From NCBI RefSeq assembly GCF_001544555.2, contig NZ_FCOK02000050.1, forward strand, positions 1 to 64,000: a DNA stretch of 64,000 nucleotides, given 5' to 3'. The stretch is from Caballeronia udeis. Lineage in GTDB: Bacteria; Pseudomonadota; Gammaproteobacteria; Burkholderiales; Burkholderiaceae. The first letter of the stretch is position 1, and each line of letters starts with the position of its first letter. Shown piece after piece: positions 62,912-64,000 of the stretch. Under the pieces are notes generated by a model. That model was given only the letters and a program-made list of their open reading frames with translations. It made no database searches and was not told the origin of the DNA. The position numbers were made by a program, and so were the translations under genes.

Positions 62912-64000
62912 ATGCGTTTCACTCGCTCGCTTGCCGGATTGGCAGGATGGGCGGCGTCGCTCACAGCAGCCGTCCTGCTCGCTTCGTGCGGCGGGGGGGG
63001 CACCAAGTCCGGATATCTTGCGCCGCCGACCGGTGCGCCGATCATCACCGGACAACGCGCTGCCAACCGCCTGACTGCGGTGAGCTGGCAGCAAGTGCCC
63101 GGCTGGCAGGACGATTCACTGCTTGGCGCGACGGCCGCAATGCGCCAGAACTGCAGCCGTCTCGCGCAACAGCCCGCGTGGCGCCGGGCGTGCGCGGCGG
63201 CGCAACGGCTCGACGACCTCGACATGAACGCCGCCCGCGAATTCTTCGAGGCGTACTTCACGCCATTCCAGCTGGCCAACACCGATGGCACGCTCGACGG
63301 TCTCGTGACCGGTTACTACGAACCGTTGTTGCGCGGTGCGCGTACTCGGCATGGGCCTTATCAGTACCCGTTGTATCGATGGCCGTATCGGTTCAAACCC
63401 GGCACCGCGTTACCAACGCGCGCGCAGCTTGAAAGTTCCGGCGTGTTGAACGGCAACGAACTGGTGTGGGTCGACGATCCTATTGAAGCGTTCTTCCTGC
63501 AGATCCAGGGCTCGGGACAAGTCGTGATGGAAGACGGGACCGCGATGCGCGTCGGGTTTGGCGGGACGAACAACCAGCCATATAAATCGATCGGACGTGA
63601 GCTGCTGGATCGGCGTGAACTCACGCCTGCACAGGCCACGATGCAAGGTATCAAGGCGTGGGCGAAAGCGAACCCGTCGCGTGTCGATGCGTTGCTCGAC
63701 GTCAATCCGCGCTTTGTGTTCTTCCGCGAGATGCCTGGAACGGAAACGCTGGCGGCCGGCGTGGGCACCGGACCGGTGGGCGCGCTGGGTGTTCCGCTTA
63801 CGCCCGAGCGCTCGATTGCGGTTGATCCTTCCTCTATCCCGCTTGGTACGCCGGTTTTCTTGCAGACCACTCGCCCATTGAGCAATGCGCCGATGAACCG
63901 GCTGGTGTTCGCTCAGGACACCGGCAGCGCGATCAAGGGCGGCGTGCGCGCGGATTATTTCTGGGGTCTGGGCGACGACGCCGGGGATCTCGCCGGCCGG
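62912..64000 (+). CDS. mltA: Membrane-bound lytic murein transglycosylase A (partial at window edge)
   Basis: 363 codons visible. Lipoprotein signal peptide with lipobox LLASC at about residue 26; a polyGly stretch follows. The MltA domain shows VTGYYEPLLRG, FFLQIQGSGQVVMEDG, and the catalytic 3D region VFAQDTGSAIKGGVRADYFWG, which is cut off by the window edge. It cleaves peptidoglycan at the outer membrane. The island core lies 9 bp ahead of the start, so its original promoter region is now about 18 kb away or replaced by element sequence. Confidence 0.93.
   Translation, partial: MRFTRSLAGLAGWAASLTAAVLLASCGGGGTKSGYLAPPTGAPIITGQRAANRLTAVSWQQVPGWQDDSLLGATAAMRQNCSRLAQQPAWRRACAAAQRLDDLDMNAAREFFEAYFTPFQLANTDGTLDGLVTGYYEPLLRGARTRHGPYQYPLYRWPYRFKPGTALPTRAQLESSGVLNGNELVWVDDPIEAFFLQIQGSGQVVMEDGTAMRVGFGGTNNQPYKSIGRELLDRRELTPAQATMQGIKAWAKANPSRVDALLDVNPRFVFFREMPGTETLAAGVGTGPVGALGVPLTPERSIAVDPSSIPLGTPVFLQTTRPLSNAPMNRLVFAQDTGSAIKGGVRADYFWGLGDDAGDLAGR

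Overview
The window looks like a Burkholderiaceae chromosome (Paraburkholderia/Caballeronia-like). The gene order hemA-prfA-prmC-grxD-ubiX, the run rpe-gph-trpE-trpG-trpD-trpC, apaG and mltA, together with the G+C-rich codon use, are typical of that family. This placement is inferred from gene content and order; no database search was run.

Host part (1-44.79 kb and 62.9-64 kb): an FAD oxidoreductase; a hexuronate/aldonate catabolic operon (uxaA, a uxaB-like reductase, a zinc alcohol dehydrogenase) divergent from a FadR-type GntR regulator with two operator-like palindromes between them; a methyltransferase; DUF1415 and TetR divergent from an MFS exporter; a nitroreductase; a sugar-type MFS transporter divergent from a YegD-like Hsp70; cspA; an amino-acid permease; a DOPA-type dioxygenase; the hemA-prfA-prmC-grxD-ubiX run; an atypical response regulator without its phospho-acceptor Asp; pepP; a HAD phosphatase; an AsmA/DUF748-type protein; ettA; a DUF3761 protein; a dinD broken by one in-frame stop; ychF; a UbiH-type monooxygenase; dsbC; an M61 peptidase; azoR; ung-CYTH; and trpC/D/G/E preceded by a 24-residue leader peptide with three Trp codons and a strong attenuator hairpin.

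Element (about 44.79-62.90 kb): an integrated, compact, apparently intact island inserted 9 bp upstream of the mltA start codon. It is bounded by an 11-bp direct repeat (TCATCAAGAAC) and carries a P4-type tyrosine integrase and an AlpA/excisionase-like HTH protein. It also has a putative replication protein with a structured leader, a lone DUF2280 (small-terminase-like) protein, a tape-measure/lytic transglycosylase protein, a probable baseplate hub, a gpV/gp45-like spike, a huge Gly/Ala-rich fibre-like protein and about a dozen tiny unknown genes in ATGA-overlapping cassettes. No large terminase, portal, capsid, tail tube/sheath or lysis gene is visible. The most economical reading is a phage satellite (PICI/P4-like) that carries its own tail-tip module, which would be unusual; a degraded prophage is the main alternative.

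The element is also studded with dispersed palindromes not explained by coding: an 18-bp family TGCGCAATYRATTGCGCA (at least five copies), a CTGCTAAxCGxTTAGCAG family and a GTAACA-N2/3-TGTTAC family. The last two sit directly upstream of element genes like operators. Right-end clusters of GCGTGCA and GGGGTAAAA motifs look like integrase/excisionase arm sites.
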